A DNA stretch of 64,000 nt from Bacteroidota bacterium (GTDB lineage: Bacteria > Bacteroidota > Bacteroidia > B-17B0 > Aurantibacillaceae): NCBI GenBank assembly GCA_013297775.1, contig JAAFIL010000011.1, positions 1 to 64,000 of the forward strand, read 5' to 3'. Both the position numbers and the translations under genes were made by a program. The notes below the pieces were generated by a model. That model did no database searches. It saw nothing but the letters and a program-made list of their open reading frames with translations, and was not told the origin of the DNA. Shown piece by piece: positions 59,727 through 64,000 of this stretch (positions within the stretch are counted from its first letter, which is position 1; each line of letters opens with the position of its first letter).

Positions 59727-62102
59727 ATGACCAGTGTTCATTTTAAAATAGGATTACGTGCGCTTCTCAAAAACAAGATGTACAGTACGGTTAATATTTT
59801 AGGATTAGCGTTTGGCTTGGCTACATTTATTACGATTCTATTATTCATCAATCGCGAGTACAGCTTCGATACGTGGAATCCTCGTAACGACCGTTTAGTG
59901 CGAATCAATATTGGAAGTCAAGACTCGGGAACTACCCAAAGCGAAATGCGTGCCGTGGGTCCTAGCGATTTAGGTCCTATTTTTAAAGAACAGTTCAATG
60001 AGATAGAGGCTTATACCCGGTTCTTTGTTTGGGAAATGGATAAAAAATTATTTAAAAAAACAGATCAAACAAAAATTTACGCAGAGCATGTCTTAAATAC
60101 CGATAGTGCTTTTTTTGAATTGTTTCCATACGAATTTATTTACGGCTCACGCTCAGAAGCCTTATTAAAGCCCAATGGCATTGTGTTAGAGGAGAATTTC
60201 TCAAAAAAATTATTTGGCGATAAAAATCCTATTGGGCAAGTGTTACAATACAATGCCAAAATAGATTTAGTAATTACAGGGGTTGTGCGCATGCCACTCA
60301 CGCCGCAGCATTTTGAATTTGAAGCCATTAAACGCTTAGAAAATACACACGCCGATTGGGAAAATCAAGGCTATTATTGTTATGCCTTTTTAAAGCCTAA
60401 CACCAATAAAGTAGCCTTAGAAAAAAAGTTAGCGGCTTATATCAATCAATATAAATACAAACTCCCCGAAGACGAACGCTCCAAAACATTTAGCATTTAC
60501 CTCGAAGCCATTCCAGATATTCATTTGCATGGCGATGTACATTCGCAAATTGGAGCCACTAACGACGAGCGTACACTTTATATGCTATTTATTTTTGCAT
60601 TGCTCGTTTTACTCATTGCTTGTATAAATTTTACAAACCTTGCCATTGCCCAATCTAGCGGACGTGCCAAGGAAGTAGGAATTAAAAAAGTATTAGGTAC
60701 TAGTCGTTTAGGTTTAACTTGGCACTACATCGGCGAAACATTTATACAAGTAATGGCGGCATTGCTGTTGGCACTTATCTTAGTAGAGTTTTTTATTCCT
60801 TTTATTAATAGCAGCCTCGATACCAATTTATCTTTATTTAATTCGGGAATGCCCTTGCGCTTATTGATACAACTAACAGGCATCGTGTTAGGCGTGAGTC
60901 TTATTTCGGGTTTATATCCGGCCTTTGTGCTATCGCGCTTTCAACCTTCGCGGGTATTAAAAGGCAATTACACATCTAGTCTTAGCGGAAAATTATTACG
61001 CAAGGTATTAATGGTTTTTCAATTTACGACCACTTGTATTTTTTTAATTTACTTGTATGTGGTTCACCAACAGTTTTCGTATTTAAAAAAACTACCGCTT
61101 GGTTTTGTGCCCGAGCAAGTGATTCGCATCAACTCTACCTCTCCTAATTTATTAAACAGCTACGCCACTTTAAAAAAAGTATTACTCAACATTCCCGAAG
61201 TGAAATCCGTTTCACGTACCAACTTCGAGCCCGGAAATGGCTCTACCGTTCACTCGCGTAATGCGAGTCGCGATAGCACAGGCGAGTATGTATATGAGTA
61301 CGATGGCTTTTATGCTGATTTAGATTATTTTGAAACCCTTCAAATGAAATTAGTTCAAGGTCGTTTTTTTGATGTGAACTATAACGATAGCAACTCGGTT
61401 ATTATTAACGAAGCTGCGGTAAAACAACAAGGCTTTAAAAATCCGATCGGACAAAAATATGCCAATGGTACTATTGTTGTTGGTGTGGTGGGTAATCATT
61501 ACCAGCGCAGTTTACGATCCGAAATAGGTGCTATGGCTTTTTTCCTCCCGCCTAACAACGAAGATGTGAATAACATTGTAATTCGCTTAAACACCAACGA
61601 TTTTCAAAACACCTTTCAAAAAATAGAAAAAGTTTGGAATCAAATTGAACCTAATTTTCCGATGGATTATGTTTTTTTAGATAAATTTTTTGGTCGGCGA
61701 TTAGAACGGCAATTGCGCACCGAAACTGTATTTTTTACTTTTAGCATCATCACCCTTTTAATATCGGTTATTGGCTTGTTTGCTCTTTCGGCATTTGTTA
61801 TTCATCAACGTAGTAAAGAAATTTCGGTACGAAAAATTTTGGGAGCAACTGATACTACTATTTTAAAATTACTAATCAACGATTTCTTAAAACTTATTTT
61901 GTTATCAGGACTCATTGCCGTTCCTTGCGCCTATATGCTTTCTAAACGTTACCTCAGCGAATTTGCTTACCGCATTGATATACCTATCGAAGGGTTTGTA
62001 ATCGTCATCTTAGGCTTATTAGTCATTTGTATGTTAACCATTCTTTTTCAATCGTACCGTGCATCGCGCATAAAACCCATTACAGTATTAAAATACGAAT
62101 AA
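59727..62102 (+). CDS. MacB-type ABC transporter permease (FtsX family)
   Basis: 791 aa. N-terminal TM helix (NILGLAFGLATFITILLFIN), a large periplasmic MacB_PCD-type domain, then FtsX helices (LYMLFIFALLVLLIACINFT and AKEVGIKKVLGTSRLGL), a second periplasmic domain and the last helices (FALSAFVIHQRSKEISVRKI, LGATDTT). The duplicated layout is common in Bacteroidota. Exports or pulls a substrate through the envelope; the substrate is unknown. Confidence 0.93.
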   Translation: MTSVHFKIGLRALLKNKMYSTVNILGLAFGLATFITILLFINREYSFDTWNPRNDRLVRINIGSQDSGTTQSEMRAVGPSDLGPIFKEQFNEIEAYTRFFVWEMDKKLFKKTDQTKIYAEHVLNTDSAFFELFPYEFIYGSRSEALLKPNGIVLEENFSKKLFGDKNPIGQVLQYNAKIDLVITGVVRMPLTPQHFEFEAIKRLENTHADWENQGYYCYAFLKPNTNKVALEKKLAAYINQYKYKLPEDERSKTFSIYLEAIPDIHLHGDVHSQIGATNDERTLYMLFIFALLVLLIACINFTNLAIAQSSGRAKEVGIKKVLGTSRLGLTWHYIGETFIQVMAALLLALILVEFFIPFINSSLDTNLSLFNSGMPLRLLIQLTGIVLGVSLISGLYPAFVLSRFQPSRVLKGNYTSSLSGKLLRKVLMVFQFTTTCIFLIYLYVVHQQFSYLKKLPLGFVPEQVIRINSTSPNLLNSYATLKKVLLNIPEVKSVSRTNFEPGNGSTVHSRNASRDSTGEYVYEYDGFYADLDYFETLQMKLVQGRFFDVNYNDSNSVIINEAAVKQQGFKNPIGQKYANGTIVVGVVGNHYQRSLRSEIGAMAFFLPPNNEDVNNIVIRLNTNDFQNTFQKIEKVWNQIEPNFPMDYVFLDKFFGRRLERQLRTETVFFTFSIITLLISVIGLFALSAFVIHQRSKEISVRKILGATDTTILKLLINDFLKLILLSGLIAVPCAYMLSKRYLSEFAYRIDIPIEGFVIVILGLLVICMLTILFQSYRASRIKPITVLKYE

Positions 62103-62105
62103 GTT

Positions 62106-64000
62106 ATGATAGGTCTTTTTTTTAAAACGATATGGCGTAGCATTCGTGCAGATGTGTTTTATGCCTCTATTAAATTAGTTGGGTTAGCATTAGGGTTTGC
62201 GGTGTTTATACTAATAGTGGTGTATGCGCAACACGAGTATAACTACGAAAAGTGGAACAGTAACGCCAATCGAATTTACCGTGTGGAAATGCAATATAAA
62301 AATTTAGATGGAACCATTAATAATATGATTATTTGTCCATCGGATTTAGCTTTAAAATTACAAGAAGATATTCCCGAAATAGAACACATTGCGCGTTTTA
62401 ACGGTGCTGAAATGGGCGAACGCTTATTAAGCAACGAAGCTAAAAAGGGCATTTACATTGATCACATACTTAGTAGCGATAGTATTTTTTTTCAAATGTA
62501 TAAGTACCGTTTTGTTTATGGCGATGCCGCAAGTGCTTTGGTGCAGCCAAATAGCATGGTACTTACCTTAGAAACAACGACCCGTTTATTTGGGAATATA
62601 AATCCACTTGGGAAAAAGGTATATGTTAGTTCTAAATTTGAATATGTAGTAACAGGCGTTGTTGATACCAAAAAAACCTACGGCCATTTCAAATTTGATG
62701 CCATACGAAACCTAAAAGAAAAACATAATACGTGGAACAATTATAACTACTACTCTTATCTAATGCTCAAAAAAAATAGCGATAAAAATGAAATTGAGCG
62801 TAAAGCCAAACAAGCTGTTTTAAAAGTAGAAGGGATAGCCAACGAATTAAAAGAACAAAATGTTATAGAGTCCTTTGCCATAAAATTAGTACCAATAGAA
62901 GCTATACACTTGCATTCGGCTAACGACAATGAATTGGAAGAGAATGGGAACGCTTTTATGGTTAATCTACTTTTGGTTTTGGCTGCTTTAATTTTAATCA
63001 TCTCTTTTATCAATTTCACTAATTTATCGGTTGTGCAAACCATTAGCCGCGCCCGCGAAATTGCACTTAAAAAAGTTAACGGTGCATCCAAACATCAAAT
63101 CAATTGGCAATTTTTTTCTGAGCAACTTGTTTTAGTGTTGTTAGCGGCTTTGTTGGGCGTTGTTGTAACCGAATTGAGCTTACCTTGGTTTAATCAGTTT
63201 TTTAATTTAGAATTACAATTAAGCCAGGCGATTAGCTCTAATTTATATATAGCCGGAAGTTTAATTGGTATTGTGGTCGTGTTTGCCTCAATAGCGGGGC
63301 TTTATCCAGCATCGCTTATTTTACATTACCCAGCCTCTTTGGTTTTGAAAGGTAGTTTTTCTACCAGCAATAAAGGAACATGGTTACGCAAAAGTTTATT
63401 GATTGTTCAATTTGCTATTGCATCGGTATTTATGATTTGTTTATGGATTGTGAGTAAACAAGTACACTACATAAAGTCGAAAGATGTGGGGTTTAATGCC
63501 GACCAGGTTTTAATGGTTAAAATTCATGGCGACAATAGCTTGGATAATTTTTTGAATTTAAAAGCACGATTAAAAAGTAAACCTCATATAAAAGAGGTGT
63601 CGGCATGTAACAACGAGCCGGGCGTATCGCGGGTACAAACGCAAGGCCGAACGCACAAAGGAAGAACTCTAACCATGGCTATGATTAATATAGACTTTGA
63701 TTATTTTAAAGTATTAAACATAAAGCTAAAGGCTGGGCGGTTTTTAGAGAATATAGCTGGAGACTCGATGGCCATTGTTTTGAATGAGGCGGCCGTAAAA
63801 GAGTTTGGATTAAAAGAGCCTTTAACCGAAGTTCTATTCGATCTGCGTCCTGTGGTGGGTGTTATCAAAGATTTTAATCAGAAAAAAGTAGATGTACCCA
63901 TTGTGCCCACAGGCTTTGTTTATAATAGCGGCGGCGGCTCTAAAAATAAATTATTAATTAAGTACGATAGTCAACACACCGCCGAAGTAATTGCTGCGAT
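62106..64000 (+). CDS. second MacB-type ABC transporter permease, 3' end outside the window
   Basis: At least 631 codons from the ATG at 62106, 3 bp after the previous stop, open to the window end. It begins MIGLFFKTIWRSIRADVFYA with a first TM helix (VGLALGFAVFILIVVYA) and has the FtsX block SFINFTNLSVVQTISRARE. It is a paralogue of the preceding permease, so the exporter probably uses a permease heterodimer or two alternative ones. Final part not visible. Confidence 0.9.
   Translation, partial: MIGLFFKTIWRSIRADVFYASIKLVGLALGFAVFILIVVYAQHEYNYEKWNSNANRIYRVEMQYKNLDGTINNMIICPSDLALKLQEDIPEIEHIARFNGAEMGERLLSNEAKKGIYIDHILSSDSIFFQMYKYRFVYGDAASALVQPNSMVLTLETTTRLFGNINPLGKKVYVSSKFEYVVTGVVDTKKTYGHFKFDAIRNLKEKHNTWNNYNYYSYLMLKKNSDKNEIERKAKQAVLKVEGIANELKEQNVIESFAIKLVPIEAIHLHSANDNELEENGNAFMVNLLLVLAALILIISFINFTNLSVVQTISRAREIALKKVNGASKHQINWQFFSEQLVLVLLAALLGVVVTELSLPWFNQFFNLELQLSQAISSNLYIAGSLIGIVVVFASIAGLYPASLILHYPASLVLKGSFSTSNKGTWLRKSLLIVQFAIASVFMICLWIVSKQVHYIKSKDVGFNADQVLMVKIHGDNSLDNFLNLKARLKSKPHIKEVSACNNEPGVSRVQTQGRTHKGRTLTMAMINIDFDYFKVLNIKLKAGRFLENIAGDSMAIVLNEAAVKEFGLKEPLTEVLFDLRPVVGVIKDFNQKKVDVPIVPTGFVYNSGGGSKNKLLIKYDSQHTAEVIAA

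Overview
The window looks like a chromosomal segment of a Bacteroidota bacterium, possibly Sphingobacteriia/Flavobacteriia-like, from a low-GC genome. The evidence is: TAnnTTTG-type -7 promoter boxes upstream of several genes; a secreted kelch protein with a type IX secretion C-terminal sorting domain; a PorG/DUF6089-like outer-membrane barrel; an IPExxxVDY-family gene after rnc; a short, molybdopterin-domain-free NuoG; and a full nuoA-N operon. I saw no rRNA, tRNA, CRISPR array, prophage or transposase gene.

Layout. 0-5 kb: a secreted Ntn-hydrolase/DUF2141 fusion, an HxlR regulator beside a perfect palindrome, an ECF42-type sigma factor, a secreted alpha/beta hydrolase coupled to a GT2 glycosyltransferase. 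6-10 kb: sucA-sucB (2-oxoglutarate dehydrogenase E1/E2) ending in a strong bidirectional terminator. 10.1-11 kb: a gene-free stretch of palindromic and GC-rich repeats. 11-13.4 kb: MlaE/MlaF-type lipid transporter genes with a YjbR-like protein and a gamma-carbonic anhydrase. 13.5-16.5 kb: a 52-aa lipoprotein, an orphan membrane protein and a type II restriction-modification pair whose methylase resembles YhdJ (ATGCAT). 16.7-24 kb: PorG-like barrel, LolA, a second repeat-rich gap, and rimP-nusA-infB behind a possible attenuator. 24-27.3 kb: acpP-fabF-rnc-IPExxxVDY gene. 27-40.3 kb: tex, small hypotheticals, VanZ, a putAbiC-like protein, LemA, a TPR gene broken by one in-frame stop, aldose epimerase, purE, enoyl-CoA hydratase, a cysteine-less lipoamide-dehydrogenase homologue, a K+-channel-like mini protein, a glycosyltransferase. 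40.4-56.3 kb: the 14-subunit complex I operon with four unrelated genes threaded into it. 56.3-64 kb: DUF1653, a second copy of the large palindromic repeat that also opens the window, a small secreted protein behind a sigma54-like promoter, and a MacAB-type exporter (adaptor, ATPase, two FtsX-type permeases, the last cut by the window end).

How it fits together. Most of the window is core metabolism and information processing. Accessory content is limited to the R-M pair, the inserted genes in nuo, the possible Abi protein and several families of short palindromic intergenic repeats. The most testable observation is that the palindrome ATGCAT, predicted target of the R-M pair, was not found anywhere in a manual read of the 64 kb, although ATGCAA, ATGCAC and ATGCAG together occur about fifty times.
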